Positions 36,943-46,976 are shown, counted from the stretch's first letter. The stretch: DNA of 64,000 bases from Chloroflexota bacterium (GCA_009391845.1 QWJG01000002.1:12552-76551), one strand, 5' to 3'. Program-made: numbers and translations. Notes: generated from the letters alone by a model not told the origin.

Positions 36943-37701
36943 ATGCGCGTCGACGTCGCAATCGTCCCGCCCACGGAGGCGCCGCGCGATCAGACATGCC
37001 TGGTCGTCGACGTGTTGCGTGCGACCTCGGTGCTCGCGGTGCTGCTGGAGCGGGGCATCGAGGCGATCTACCCGACCGCGACGATCGAGGACGGACTGGC
37101 GCTACGCGCGACGCTCGTCGCCGAGGGCAACCGGGTCTTCCTACTCGGGGAACGGGACAGCCTCCCGCCCGCGGGCTTCGACGCCGGCAACTCCCCGACC
37201 GCCCTCGAGCGTGCCGAGCTGCGGGGACTGATCGCGGTCCAGGCCACCTCGAACGGAACGCCCGCGCTGCTTGCGTGCGTCGGTGCGCCACTGGTGATGC
37301 CGGCGGCCGTCCTCAACGCAGCGGCGGTGACCGACGCGGCGATCGCGGCCGACCGCGACGTGCTGATCGTCTGCGCCGGGCTGCGTGGCGGCTTCGGCGA
37401 AGACGACGTGCTGGCCGCCGGGCTGCTCGCGAATCGGCTGGTCGCGGCGGGCGCCACCCCAGGAGGACCGGAGGCCCGTGACGCCCTCGCGCGTTACGCC
37501 GTCGCTCGCGCGGATCTCGCAGCCGCGTTCCGGCTGACCGAGCACGGCGCGATCACCGTCGAGCGTGGCTTCGACGACGACATCGTGCTTTGCGCGACAG
37601 CGGACCGGTACCACGGCGTGGCGGCGCTCGGCGAAGAGGCCGGTCGGCCGGTGCTTCGCCCGATCGCCCCGAACGCCGCGAAGACGCCGGGCGCGCGCTA
37701 G
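36943..37701 (+). CDS. comB: ComB-like 2-phosphosulfolactate phosphatase
   Basis: Family known for hydrolysing 2-phosphosulfolactate to sulfolactate in coenzyme M synthesis. The 252-residue protein has CLVVDVLRATS (metal Asp), ERDSLPPAGFDAGNSPTALE, QATSNGTPALL and VCAGLRGGFGEDDVLAAG, all ComB signatures. Since coenzyme M is not expected in this kind of bacterium, the real substrate may differ; ComB homologues are common in Chloroflexota and cyanobacteria. It begins immediately after the P450 frame's final stop. Confidence 0.85.
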   Translation: MRVDVAIVPPTEAPRDQTCLVVDVLRATSVLAVLLERGIEAIYPTATIEDGLALRATLVAEGNRVFLLGERDSLPPAGFDAGNSPTALERAELRGLIAVQATSNGTPALLACVGAPLVMPAAVLNAAAVTDAAIAADRDVLIVCAGLRGGFGEDDVLAAGLLANRLVAAGATPGGPEARDALARYAVARADLAAAFRLTEHGAITVERGFDDDIVLCATADRYHGVAALGEEAGRPVLRPIAPNAAKTPGAR

Positions 37702-37743
37702 CACGCTGCCAACGCCGGACCACGGGTTGAGGTCGAGCCTGGA

Positions 37744-39465
37744 CTAGAGCTGGGTTGGCGTGCCCGCGGCGCCGCTCGGGCCACCTGGCCCGCCGCCGGA
37801 ACGCATCCGCTTGTAAGTCTCGCGCCCACGCTTCACACGCTGCGCGAACTCGTCGGCGGGATCGACCGGACGTGGCACGCGCGGCGGGCGAATCTGTTCC
37901 AGTTGATCGCGGAGCTCCTCGGACGGCGGGTGCGACTTCTCCCATTCCGCCAGCTCGGCGGCCCAGCGGCGCACCTGATCGGGATCGGCCTCGTGGCCGC
38001 CGTATCGCGCGGCATCGAAGGCCTCGGCGATCTCGCGGAAGACCGGCGCCTCGAGCACGATCCCAGAGGCGGTCGAGTATTCCAACGGCGTCTCGGAGCG
38101 GCGCCGTTCGAATCCGCGATCCTCCGCGTCAACGACGCTGCGGCCGTAGACGCCGTAGATCGGGCGCAGCGCGAACCAGCCCTCGTGAGCGCCGCCGTGC
38201 CCGCGACGGATCAGGTTGCGCAGCAGGCCACCGAGGCCGGAGCCACCGCCGGAGTCGCTACGGAACTCGTCGAACTCGTCCTCCGGCGTGCTGTCGCGGC
38301 GATCGAGGAGCGCGCGACCACCACGGTAGGACAGCCAGACGAGGGCCACGAAGATCAGCACCTTCAGCACGTCGAGCGGCCAGCGCGGGAGGATGAAGTC
38401 GTCCTGCTCTTGCCCCTCCGCAAGGTTCTCGGGCTCGATAAAGTTCTGCGGCACCTCGAGGTCCAACAGCCGCTCGGCCAGCGCGTCCGGGATCAGGAAG
38501 TCGATGATCGGCACGAGGATCCAGAAGATCGGTGTGAGGATGATGATCAGCAGCCACTCGACGATCCCGCCGATCGAATCGCCAACGAACGCGATGAACC
38601 GCGTCACATCGAGCAAAGCGAGCAGGCCGAAGGACACCGCGATCACACCGAGCAACAACAGCGTCGCGGTGACCGAGACGCCCCAGGCGCCGAGTCGTTC
38701 GCGGCCCTCGGCGGGGAGTGCGGCCCGCTCACCATTCGCGACGGCGAGCGCCAGCAGGCCAAGCATGAAGTACGGCACGGAGTAGACCGCGAGCTGGCCA
38801 ACGTCGTTCAGCCGCGCCAGTACCAGCGAGCCGAGGATGATCGCGAAGCCGATGCCAAACGATCGCAGCACGTGCTCGAAACGCACGATGCGACGCCCGG
38901 CGTAGAGGAAGCGCAGCCAGGCCGCGAGCATCCCGACGAAGGTCATCACGATCGCGGTCCCGCCGCCGATCACCACGCCACCGCGATCGACGACCGCCTG
39001 GAAGTTGGCGCCGCTGGAGACGTAGGACTGCGGGTCATCGAGGAAGCTGGCGAGCCCCTGGTTCTGCCAGACGAGCAGGTCCTGCGCGAAGGTGACGTGC
39101 AGGAGCACGTTCAGGCCGATCACGGACGCCAGTACCAGTGCGATCGCGCCCAGCGTGCCGCCCAGCTTGAGCTGGACCAGACCGCGCATCAGCCAGAAGC
39201 CGCCGAACCCCGCCAGCATCACCACCCAGATGCTGGGACCGGCGGTCGCCGACTCCGCTCGCGAGGCGAGAAGCTGGACCACCTCCCGCGCGCGATCGGG
39301 GTCGCTGAAGTCGCCAGCGGCGTTCCGGAAGCTCAGCTCGCGCGAGAGCTGCCTGAGGTAACCGCGTTCGCCAATCGTCGCGACAACGGTGATCGCGACG
39401 AACCAGGCGATCGTCTCCATCGCCACGTAGAGCGTGTCCAGCAGGTTCCGCTGCCAGTTGGTCAT
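37744..39465 (-). CDS. Multi-pass membrane protein with C-terminal DUF4129 domain
   Basis: A 573-residue membrane protein with about eight hydrophobic segments in the first 380 residues, then a soluble C-terminal part containing the DUF4129 pattern RRSETPLEYSTA...APVFREIAEAFDAARYGGHEAD. DUF4129 usually sits next to transglutaminase, DUF58 and MoxR genes; here DUF58 and MoxR are upstream but the transglutaminase gene is missing. The tail after 540 is Gly/Pro rich. ATG overlaps the DUF58 stop (ATGA). Confidence 0.8.
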   Translation of the reverse strand: MTNWQRNLLDTLYVAMETIAWFVAITVVATIGERGYLRQLSRELSFRNAAGDFSDPDRAREVVQLLASRAESATAGPSIWVVMLAGFGGFWLMRGLVQLKLGGTLGAIALVLASVIGLNVLLHVTFAQDLLVWQNQGLASFLDDPQSYVSSGANFQAVVDRGGVVIGGGTAIVMTFVGMLAAWLRFLYAGRRIVRFEHVLRSFGIGFAIILGSLVLARLNDVGQLAVYSVPYFMLGLLALAVANGERAALPAEGRERLGAWGVSVTATLLLLGVIAVSFGLLALLDVTRFIAFVGDSIGGIVEWLLIIILTPIFWILVPIIDFLIPDALAERLLDLEVPQNFIEPENLAEGQEQDDFILPRWPLDVLKVLIFVALVWLSYRGGRALLDRRDSTPEDEFDEFRSDSGGGSGLGGLLRNLIRRGHGGAHEGWFALRPIYGVYGRSVVDAEDRGFERRRSETPLEYSTASGIVLEAPVFREIAEAFDAARYGGHEADPDQVRRWAAELAEWEKSHPPSEELRDQLEQIRPPRVPRPVDPADEFAQRVKRGRETYKRMRSGGGPGGPSGAAGTPTQL

Positions 39466-40793
39466 GTCGCCGCTTCCGTCCGCTCGCGGGCCGGTCCAGC
39501 GGCCGGTTCGGGCGTCGGATCGGGGCGGTCGCCGGCGAGCACGGTGGTGGTGAGATCACCCAGTTCGCGCGCCAGCGCCGCCTCAAGCTCCTCCATCTGG
39601 GCGGCGACCTCGGAGACCGGGATGCGGCCAAGGGCGGCGTCCCACGGAGCTTCGGAGGTCTTCACGATGTGCACGAAGTGGCCCTCACGACGGAGCCGGT
39701 GCAGCGTGGCGACCAGCTCCTCCGGCATCACGGCGGCGACGACCACCACCGTCGAGCCGGCGGGCAGCGCCCCCGTCGAGGCGCCCTCCAGTTCGCGCGC
39801 GAGGCTAGAGATCGTGAAGGCGCTGACCGCGGCAAGCGCCTCCAGCACCCTGTTCAGTCGATCCGGGTGCCGCCCCACGCCGAGGCGAATCGGGCGCCCC
39901 TGCCCGGGGAAGGCGCCGTTCGCGATCACGCCGACGGCGAGATCGGCCTCGTAGGCCCAGCGCGCCACCGAGGCGGCGACGGAGATGCCACGTTCGAGGA
40001 CGATCGGATCGCTGCCCTGCCAGCTCCGCGCAAAGGTGCCGACGTTGAGCGCGACGACGATCGCCTGCGCGCGCGAGGGTTCGTACAACCTCGATTGGAG
40101 GCGCTGCACGCGGGCGGTGGCGTTCCAATCGATCCGCTTCATCGGGTCGCCGGGTTGGTAGTCACGGACGCCGACCACCCGCGAGGGATCCTCGTAAATG
40201 CGATTGCCCCCACGCAGCTCGCCGAAGGGACGGGCGCTGTCCAGGCCCAGCTCCGGCAGCGCGTAGGTCTGCGGGTACACCACCAGCGTCGTCGCCGGGA
40301 TCTCCGGCGTCAGTTCCCGTTCGAAAAAGCCGAAGATGTCGCCGGAGCGCAGCCGGGTCGGCCCGATCCGGTAGTAGCCCCGCTTGGTCGCCTGCACCTC
40401 GACGGGCCATTCCAGGTGATCGTGACGGCCGAGGGCGGTGTTGCGCTGGAGGATGCTGACACCCGGAGTGCCGCCAGCGAAGGTGCGGCCGCGCGTCACC
40501 ACCAGATCGCGCGGGAGTTGCTCACGCACCTCGATCCAGGGGACCGGGAACGCCTTGCGGTTCGCCAGGCGGATCGTGAGCACGGCCTTTTCGCCGACGA
40601 AGAGGCGGTGCTCGGAGATCTCGCGTTCGTAGTGCACGTCCTCGAGCGAGATGCGTGCCCAGAGACGGCCGGCGGTGCTGCTTCCCAGCACGAGCATCCC
40701 GAGGATGATCACGACGGGCGAACTCGTGAGCAGCCCCACGCCGATCAGGATGGAGGATCCGAGCAGCCAGCTATCGTCGACGAGGGTCCGCAT
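39462..40793 (-). CDS. DUF58 domain membrane protein
   Basis: A 443-residue protein: two N-terminal membrane segments (LLGSSILIGVGLLTSSPVVIILGMLVLG, in parts), a beta-rich extracytoplasmic/soluble part (HRLFVGEKAVLTIRLANRKAFPVPWIEVRE), then the DUF58 signature YQPGDPMKRIDWNATARVQRLQSRLYEP followed by a VWA-like region (IVVALNVGTFA). Acts with MoxR ATPases, perhaps in assembly of membrane or surface proteins. Middle gene of the MoxR-DUF58-DUF4129 operon. Confidence 0.87.
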   Translation of the reverse strand: MRTLVDDSWLLGSSILIGVGLLTSSPVVIILGMLVLGSSTAGRLWARISLEDVHYEREISEHRLFVGEKAVLTIRLANRKAFPVPWIEVREQLPRDLVVTRGRTFAGGTPGVSILQRNTALGRHDHLEWPVEVQATKRGYYRIGPTRLRSGDIFGFFERELTPEIPATTLVVYPQTYALPELGLDSARPFGELRGGNRIYEDPSRVVGVRDYQPGDPMKRIDWNATARVQRLQSRLYEPSRAQAIVVALNVGTFARSWQGSDPIVLERGISVAASVARWAYEADLAVGVIANGAFPGQGRPIRLGVGRHPDRLNRVLEALAAVSAFTISSLARELEGASTGALPAGSTVVVVAAVMPEELVATLHRLRREGHFVHIVKTSEAPWDAALGRIPVSEVAAQMEELEAALARELGDLTTTVLAGDRPDPTPEPAAGPARERTEAAT

Positions 40794-40805
40794 TGGCGGC
40801 CGGTC

Positions 40806-41822
40806 TCAGCGTGCGTCCGCGATCGGAACGACGACCTCGGCGACCACTTCGTCGAGCACCTCATCGGTGGCCCGACCGCGCAGGCGGGTGTTCGAGTTGA
40901 GGACGAGCCGGTGCGCGAGCACCGGATGCGCGAGCGTCTTCACGTCGTCCGGCCGCACGTAGTCACGCCCGTGGATCGCCGCCCAACCGCGCGCGGCGCG
41001 GAAGAGCGCCAGTGAGGCGCGCGGGCTGGCACCCAGATCGAACGCCTCGTGGCGACGGGTGGCACGGCAGAGCTGCACTGCGTAGCGGGCGACCGCTTCC
41101 TCGACGTGAATCGCGGAGAGCATCGCGCCCAGCCGCGTCAACTCCTCGGCGTCGATCACCGCGCCGAGGTCGTCGAGCGGAGAAGAGTCCTCGAAGCGAT
41201 GGACGATCGCGAGTTCGTCGGCCTCGCTCGGGTAGCCGAGCTTCATCCGCACGAAGAAACGGTCGAGCTGCGCCTCCGGGAGCGGGAAGGTGCCCTCGAG
41301 CTCCACAGGGTTCTGCGTCGCGAGCACGATGAACGGATTGGGCAGCGGCTTGGTGATCCCGTCGACCGTGATCGTGCGCTCCTCCATCGCCTCCAGGAGC
41401 GCGGACTGGGTGCGCGGGGTGGCGCGGTTGATCTCGTCGGCGAGCACGATGTTCGCGACGATCGGACCGGGGCGGTACTCGAACTCGCCGCTCTTCTGTG
41501 AGTAAAAGTTGATGCCGACGACGTCCGAGGGCATCAGGTCCGGCGTGAACTGGATCCGATGGAAGCTGGCGCCGATCGACTTCGCCAACGTGCGCGCCGT
41601 CGTCGTCTTGCCGGTGCCGGGCACGTCCTCGAGGAGCACGTGGCCGCGGTTGAGCAGCGCGACGAGCAGCAGATCGACGGCGTCATCGGCACCCACCACT
41701 ACGCGCTGCACGTTCTCACGCACGCGATCGGCGGCAGCCTGGATCGCGGTCGCCGCAGCGGCCCCATCCGCCCGCGAGGGCGCGGCGGACGCGGCCTGGC
41801 CCTCGGTGGTCACATCGACCAC
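40806..41822 (-). CDS. MoxR family AAA+ ATPase
   Basis: A 338-residue AAA+ chaperone-like ATPase: Walker A LEDVPGTGKTTTART, QFTPDLMPSDVVGINFY, Walker B IVLADEINRATPRTQSALLEAMEE, sensor FIVLATQNPVELEGTFPLPEAQLDRF, and SPRASLALFRAARGWAAIHGRDYV. GTG start 41822. It heads the three-gene MoxR-DUF58-DUF4129 operon, a common arrangement whose client proteins are mostly unknown. Confidence 0.92.
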   Translation of the reverse strand: MVDVTTEGQAASAAPSRADGAAAATAIQAAADRVRENVQRVVVGADDAVDLLLVALLNRGHVLLEDVPGTGKTTTARTLAKSIGASFHRIQFTPDLMPSDVVGINFYSQKSGEFEYRPGPIVANIVLADEINRATPRTQSALLEAMEERTITVDGITKPLPNPFIVLATQNPVELEGTFPLPEAQLDRFFVRMKLGYPSEADELAIVHRFEDSSPLDDLGAVIDAEELTRLGAMLSAIHVEEAVARYAVQLCRATRRHEAFDLGASPRASLALFRAARGWAAIHGRDYVRPDDVKTLAHPVLAHRLVLNSNTRLRGRATDEVLDEVVAEVVVPIADAR

Positions 41823-41987
41823 GGTGTTCCCCCTGCTTCATCCCCGTGAAAGTCGTGCGAGCGTAGCAGAGCGGTTCGCCCGCCGAGCCATCCGCGCAGC
41901 TACCCGCCGCAGCGCTGCAACCAACGCGCCCGTACACTGCCCTCGACCCCGGTCACTGCCGAGGCGAGCAGGAACGAGGCACGGACC

Positions 41988-42437
41988 ATGGGAGGCGATT
42001 CGGACGGAACGGCATCGCCGAATGGGCGGGCCGAAGAAATCGGCGCGCGGCGCGCGGTCCTGATCGAGCTCCTCGCGGAGCTGCCGGAGACCCGGCTCTC
42101 GAAGCCAACGACGCGCCATGGTTGGACGCTTCGCCACGAACTCGCCTGGCTCGCAGCGGCGGACGCGGAGCTACTCCAGCGCCTGGAACTGACCTCCGGC
42201 GCGAACAACGATGAGCCGCACTGGCGCCGGGTGCGCGGGGAAGCGATGCACGCCGCGCAAGAGATGCGCCTGGCGGCGCTGCGCGAACACCTCGCAACCA
42301 GCGGCGGCCTGGTCGCGACGAGCCTCACGAAGCACGCCGCGCGCCTGAACGACCCGATGATCCGCGCAGCGCTGGAGACCCACCGCGGGCACGGTGACTC
42401 GGCGACCGCCGCGCTTCGCGAGATGCTCGCGAAGTAG
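41988..42437 (+). CDS. DinB/maleylpyruvate-isomerase-like helical protein
   Basis: A 149-residue, mostly helical protein. The segment LAELPETRLSKPTTRHGWTLRHELAWLAAADAELL resembles the N-terminal helices of DinB/mycothiol-dependent maleylpyruvate isomerase proteins (WTxRxxLAHLA), but the three metal-binding His of that family are not all evident: here Leu-Ala-Trp replaces LAH. So it may be a degenerate member. ATG 41988; divergent from MoxR. Low certainty on family. Confidence 0.5.
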   Translation: MGGDSDGTASPNGRAEEIGARRAVLIELLAELPETRLSKPTTRHGWTLRHELAWLAAADAELLQRLELTSGANNDEPHWRRVRGEAMHAAQEMRLAALREHLATSGGLVATSLTKHAARLNDPMIRAALETHRGHGDSATAALREMLAK

Positions 42438-42594
42438 CCGCCCGCCGCCTGACGGCCGACCTGGCGTCAGAACCCGACACCGCGGTCCGGCACCATGACC
42501 TCGGAGCCGCGCGTCGCTTTACCTCGCAGGTAATTGGCACGATGACCTTCGGCCCCCACGCTGTCAGCAACGAGTCGAGTGGAGGTGAGCCGTT

Positions 42595-42924
42595 GTGCGA
42601 CGCATCTACCTGATCGCGGCGATTGTTGGCGCGATCGCCCCGTATGCCTTCTTCGTGAGCTTCGTTGCCGACGAGGGCGTCGGGTTGCCGACGTTCGTCC
42701 GCGCCGTGTTCGCCAACGGCGCGGCGGGCGGATTCGCGACGGATCTGCTGATCAGCTCCGCGGTGTTCTGGAGCTACATGTTCAGCCGCCGCGACGGCCC
42801 GAATCCGTGGCCGATCGTCGCCGTGAACCTGCTGATCGGCCTCTCCTGCGCGCTCCCGCTCTACCTGTACCAGGCGAGTGGATCGGCCTCGAACGGCGCG
42901 GTGTCGAGGTCGCGCGCCGGCTAG
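42595..42924 (+). CDS. DUF2834-like membrane protein
   Basis: A 109-residue protein with three hydrophobic segments (YLIAAIVGAIAPYAFFVSFV, ATDLLISSAVFWSYMF, WPIVAVNLLIGLSCALPLYLY). The pattern PYAFFVSF ... ANGAAGGFATDLLISSAVFWSYM fits DUF2834, whose role is unknown. GTG start 42595 lies nine bases after GGAGG. The 158 bases upstream show nothing recognisable. Confidence 0.65.
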   Translation: MRRIYLIAAIVGAIAPYAFFVSFVADEGVGLPTFVRAVFANGAAGGFATDLLISSAVFWSYMFSRRDGPNPWPIVAVNLLIGLSCALPLYLYQASGSASNGAVSRSRAG

Positions 42925-43072
42925 CGCTCCGCCGCGGCAGCGCGCCGATCCCGAGGGCTGTCGGGCCTCGGCTGCGCCCCTGCGCTGCCGGCAACGAAAT
43001 CCGATCAGCGCCTACATGGGCACCCCCGCCACTGGTACGCTTTGGGGCAGTGAAACGGGGGTTTGCTGCGTT

Positions 43073-44560
43073 ATGACATTCACACGGCAGCCAAACGAGC
43101 AGACCGACTCGATCCAGGATCGCCTGGCTATCCCTCGTCAGCAGGTCCCGAAGCAGCAACCGCGCGAGCGCGTCCAGAACTTCGAGGAAACCTACCTCCC
43201 GATGCACCTCGACGCCGCGATCATCGAGGCCGCGCGCTGCATCGATTGCCCCTCGGCGCCGTGCATGTCGGCGTGCCCGGTGCACAACGACATCCCCGGC
43301 GCGCTCAAGCTGCTGGAGGATGGCGACATCCTCGGTGCGGCGAACAAGTTCCGCGAGACCTCCACCCTGCCGGAGATGTGCGGCCGGCTCTGCCCGCAGG
43401 AGTCGCTCTGCGAGGGTGACTGCGTCGTCGGGTTCGCGATCCGACCGGATGGGATCAAGCAGGCGCCGGTCGCGATCGGCCGCCTGGAATCGTTCATCAC
43501 CGACTCGCAGCGTGCACAGCTCGGCGGCTTTCCGAAGCAGCAGGCCGGTCCGTCCACCGGCCGTCGCGTTGCGATCGTGGGGAGCGGCCCCGCCGGACTC
43601 ACCGTTGCCGAGGAGCTGGAGCTTCGCGGCCACCACTGCACGGTCTTCGACATGTGGCCCGAGCCCGGCGGCGTACTCCGCTACGGCATCCCGAACTTCA
43701 AGATGAAGAAGGAGCTGCTCGAAGAGAAGCTGGACGCGCTGCGCGATCTGGGCGTCGAGTTCACGAACAACACCAAGATCGGCACCGACGTGACGCTCCA
43801 GGAGCTGCACGACGACCTCGGCTACGACGTGATCTTCGTCGGGACCGGCGCCGGCGTCGGCAACATGATGCGCATCGAGGGCGAAGAGCTCGGCAACATT
43901 TACCAGGCGACGGATTTCCTCGTGCGCGGGAACCTGGAGCCGGACGAGCTGCCGGAGCACCAGCGCGAACGCCCGGCGGTCGGCGACAACTGCGTCGTAA
44001 TCGGCGGCGGCGACACCTCGATGGACTGCGTGCGCACGGCGGTCCGCCTGGGCGCGCAGAACGTCACCTGCGTCTACCGGCGCACAGAGAACGAGATGCT
44101 TGGCCGCGCCGAAGAGCGCACGCACGCCCGCGAGGAAGGCGTCGAGTTCGCCTACCTCACGACCCCTGTTCGCTTCATCGGCGACGACGACGGCAACGTC
44201 GCGGCGGTTGAGCTGGTGAAGATGGAGCTGAGCGAGCCGGACGACAGCGGACGCCGTCGCCCGGTAGTGATCGAGGGCTCCAACTACACCGTGCCGGCAA
44301 GTGCTGTCGCGATCGCCATCGGCTACGGCGCGGACCCGGAGTTCGCGGAGACGTCGCCGATTTCGACCAACCGCTGGCACCTCATCGAGGTCGACCACCG
44401 CACCGGCCAGACCAACATTCCCTATGTCTTCGCCGGTGGCGACGTCGTTCAGGGCGCGGACCTGGTGGTCACCGCAATCGCCGATGGCAAGCGCGCGGCC
44501 ACCTGGCTGCACACCTACCTCTCCGGCCTCAACGCGATGGCCGCCGAAGAACGCAGCTAG
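43073..44560 (+). CDS. gltD: GltD-like NAD(P)H-dependent oxidoreductase (glutamate synthase small-subunit family)
   Basis: A 495-residue FAD/Fe-S protein. The N-terminal ferredoxin-like helical part has the clusters CIDCPSAPCMSACPV and MCGRLCPQESLCEGDC; the FAD-binding motif is VAIVGSGPAGLTVAEEL (about 170) and the NADPH-binding motif CVVIGGGDTSMDCVRTAV (about 310), followed by YGADPEF and PYVFAGGDVVQGADLVVTAI. In glutamate synthase it passes electrons to the large subunit GltB, which is not in this window; stand-alone homologues also work in NfnL and other complexes. ATG 43073 is preferred over upstream in-frame codons that run into the DUF2834 gene. Confidence 0.85.
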   Translation: MTFTRQPNEQTDSIQDRLAIPRQQVPKQQPRERVQNFEETYLPMHLDAAIIEAARCIDCPSAPCMSACPVHNDIPGALKLLEDGDILGAANKFRETSTLPEMCGRLCPQESLCEGDCVVGFAIRPDGIKQAPVAIGRLESFITDSQRAQLGGFPKQQAGPSTGRRVAIVGSGPAGLTVAEELELRGHHCTVFDMWPEPGGVLRYGIPNFKMKKELLEEKLDALRDLGVEFTNNTKIGTDVTLQELHDDLGYDVIFVGTGAGVGNMMRIEGEELGNIYQATDFLVRGNLEPDELPEHQRERPAVGDNCVVIGGGDTSMDCVRTAVRLGAQNVTCVYRRTENEMLGRAEERTHAREEGVEFAYLTTPVRFIGDDDGNVAAVELVKMELSEPDDSGRRRPVVIEGSNYTVPASAVAIAIGYGADPEFAETSPISTNRWHLIEVDHRTGQTNIPYVFAGGDVVQGADLVVTAIADGKRAATWLHTYLSGLNAMAAEERS

Positions 44561-44737
44561 TCCGAGACGCACGCACCGCCGCCAGGCCTCCTGCCTCGAG
44601 GTGCGTCCCGAGGTCTGGGGCGGCACCCGCCCTCGACAGTCTCGCGAGCTGAGCGGGGGTGCGGTCGGCTGTCAGCCCAACGTCCCGCGCTCTGCTATCG
44701 TCTCCGCCGAGTCGCCCAGCCACCGAGGAGTCCCTGC

Positions 44738-45970
44738 ATGCGCGCCGAAATCATCTCGATCGGTACCGAGATCATGCTCGGCGAAATCACGGATACCAAC
44801 GCCGCGTTCATCGCCTCCCAGCTCCCGGAATTCGGCATCGATCTGCTCTGGGTGTCTCAGCTCGGCGACAACCCGGACCGGCTGCGTGAGACCTTCAATC
44901 GCGCCTGGGAACGCTCCGACATCATCTTCACCACCGGCGGGCTCGGCCCAACCCAGGACGACCTCACCCGCGAGATGGTCGCCGGCGCGCTGGGCGAAGA
45001 ACTGTACCGCGACGCGGATCAGGAATCGCACCTGCGCCAGATGATGGAGTCTCGAGGGCGCACGATGCCCGAGAGCAATCTGAAGCAGGCGAACCTGATC
45101 GCCTCGGCGCGCGCGATCTCCAACCCGCGCGGCACCGCCCCCGGCTGGTGGGTAGAGCGCGACGGCAAGATCTTTGTCGTGATGCCCGGACCACCGTCCG
45201 AAATGACGCGGATGTGGGAGCACGAGGTCGTCCCGGAACTGGATAAGCGCGCCGAGGGCATCCTGGTATCGCGCACGCTCAAGACCACCGGAATCGGCGA
45301 GGGATCTGTCGACGAGATGCTGTCGCCGCTGCTCGCCGGGACGAACCCCTCGATCGGCATCTACGCGCGCCGCGATGGCGTGCACGCGCGCATCTCCGCC
45401 AAGGCCGCGACCCGCGAGGAGGCGTGGCACCTGATCCACCCGGTGGAGGACGAGGCACGGCGCATCCTCGGCGCGTCGGTCTGGGGCATCGACGAAGATA
45501 CGCTCGAGGCGGCAATCGGCCGGATGCTAATCGAGCGTGGGCTCACCCTCGGCGCGATGGAGTCGGCGACGGGCGGCGCGATCGCCGACACGATCACCAA
45601 CGTCTCGGGCTCCTCGGAGTACTTCAAAGGCAGCCTGGTCACGTACGCCACGCAGGCGAAGATCGCGATGGGCGTCCCCGCGGAGATCGTGGCGATGCAC
45701 GGCGTGATCTCCCGCGAGGTCGCCGAGGCGATGGCCGACGCGGCCCGCGCCCGCCTGGAAACGGACCTCGGCATCGGCATCACCGGCATCGCCGGCAATG
45801 AGGAGGTCGAGGGCCAGCCCCCCGGCACGATGCACATTGCTCTTTCCGACGGCGAGCACATCGAGTACTCCCACTCGCAGTACTACCAGGGTCGCGAAGC
45901 CGCCAAGCGGCGCGCCGCGCTGATGGCGCTGACGATGCTCCGCCGCTACCTGATGGCAGAGCGCGTCTGA
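44738..45970 (+). CDS. cinA: CinA family protein (nicotinamide-nucleotide amidohydrolase type)
   Basis: A 410-residue two-domain protein. The N-terminal MoeA/COG1058 domain (AEIISIGTEIMLGEITDTNAAFIA, in parts; FTTGGLGPTQDDLTRE; PGPPSEM) is linked to ADP-ribose pyrophosphatase activity, and the C-terminal PncC-like domain (GAMESATGGAIADTITNVSGSS...FKGSLVTYATQAK) to NMN deamidation in NAD recycling. The latter has ESATGG in place of the common ESCTGG, keeping the Ser. ATG 44738 has GAGGAG seven bases upstream. Confidence 0.93.
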   Translation: MRAEIISIGTEIMLGEITDTNAAFIASQLPEFGIDLLWVSQLGDNPDRLRETFNRAWERSDIIFTTGGLGPTQDDLTREMVAGALGEELYRDADQESHLRQMMESRGRTMPESNLKQANLIASARAISNPRGTAPGWWVERDGKIFVVMPGPPSEMTRMWEHEVVPELDKRAEGILVSRTLKTTGIGEGSVDEMLSPLLAGTNPSIGIYARRDGVHARISAKAATREEAWHLIHPVEDEARRILGASVWGIDEDTLEAAIGRMLIERGLTLGAMESATGGAIADTITNVSGSSEYFKGSLVTYATQAKIAMGVPAEIVAMHGVISREVAEAMADAARARLETDLGIGITGIAGNEEVEGQPPGTMHIALSDGEHIEYSHSQYYQGREAAKRRAALMALTMLRRYLMAERV

Positions 45971-45983
45971 GGCGCAGCGAGGC

Positions 45984-46976
45984 GTGACACCCCTCGACGT
46001 CCCCCGCATCCTCCTCGGCGACAACGTCCTCTACCCGCTGCCGCTGCGCGACGGCGGCGTGTTCCTCATCGACGCGGGGCCCCACATCCCCGCCCGCGAC
46101 AGCTCCGAGGACTCATGGACCTCGCTCGCGACGCAGCTCGCCGCGCATGGCATCGAGGTTGGCGACATCCGCTTCGCCCTCGTCACCCACGCGCACCTCG
46201 ATCACGCCGGGCTCGCTTATCGCTGGGCGGAGGCAGGCGCGCAGGTGCTGGCCGGGGCGGCGGACCTCCTTGCGATCGAGCGCGGACAGGCGTCACGCGA
46301 CGCACAGCGCGCGCTCCAGCTCGAGGACCTGCTGCGCCACGGCTGCCCGCCGGACGTCATCGAGGGCATGCGCTCACCGCGGGGCCGTCATCCCGCAGGC
46401 CTGCGCTGGGAGCCCTGTCCCGGCCGCTCGCTCGCGGCGCCGGAGCCTGCCTACGACCTCGAGGGTGGGCGCACGCTGCTGGTGATCGACGCGCCCGGGC
46501 ATACGCCCGGTAACGTCGTGGCGTTCATCGCGGAGACGGGGGAGCTGTTCAGCGGCGACACGATCCTGCCGACGACCGTACCGACGCCCGGCATGCACTA
46601 CCCGGCGGCGATCGAGGGCGTCGCGGATGCGCCGCGCTGGCCCTCGCTGCCCCCGTTCATCGCCTCCGTGACACGCCTGCGCGAGCTACCGATCCGGCGC
46701 ATCTTCCCCGGCCACGGCGAACCCGTCGACGATCCGGAGCGGCTGTTCGCGCGCTTCGAGGAGCACCACGCGCGCCGCGCTCGCCGCCTCCGCGCCGCCC
46801 TCCTCGACGGCCCCGCCAGCACCTACGAGGTCGCGAAGCGCATGTTCCCGCGCATCCCGCCGCGGCGGCTGGGGCAGGCGATCACCGAGCTGCTCGGGCA
46901 CCTCGATCTGCTCGAGCGCGAGGGAGCGGTTGTCGTGCAACGCGAGGGCGACGGGGTGCGGTACCGGCTGAGCTAG
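45984..46976 (+). CDS. Metallo-beta-lactamase-fold hydrolase with C-terminal winged helix
   Basis: A 330-residue MBL-fold hydrolase: VTHAHLDHAGLAYRW (HxHxDH metal motif, about 62-67), DAPGHTPGNVVAFI, LFSGDTILPTT and FPGHGEPVDDP supply the remaining ligands. The last 80 residues (TYEVAKRMFPRIPPRRLGQAITELLGHLDLLEREGAV) form a winged-helix-like domain as in LACTB2-type hydrolases. The GTG start lies 13 bases after cinA, so they are co-transcribed. Substrate unknown (thioester or RNA are options). Confidence 0.88.
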   Translation: MTPLDVPRILLGDNVLYPLPLRDGGVFLIDAGPHIPARDSSEDSWTSLATQLAAHGIEVGDIRFALVTHAHLDHAGLAYRWAEAGAQVLAGAADLLAIERGQASRDAQRALQLEDLLRHGCPPDVIEGMRSPRGRHPAGLRWEPCPGRSLAAPEPAYDLEGGRTLLVIDAPGHTPGNVVAFIAETGELFSGDTILPTTVPTPGMHYPAAIEGVADAPRWPSLPPFIASVTRLRELPIRRIFPGHGEPVDDPERLFARFEEHHARRARRLRAALLDGPASTYEVAKRMFPRIPPRRLGQAITELLGHLDLLEREGAVVVQREGDGVRYRLS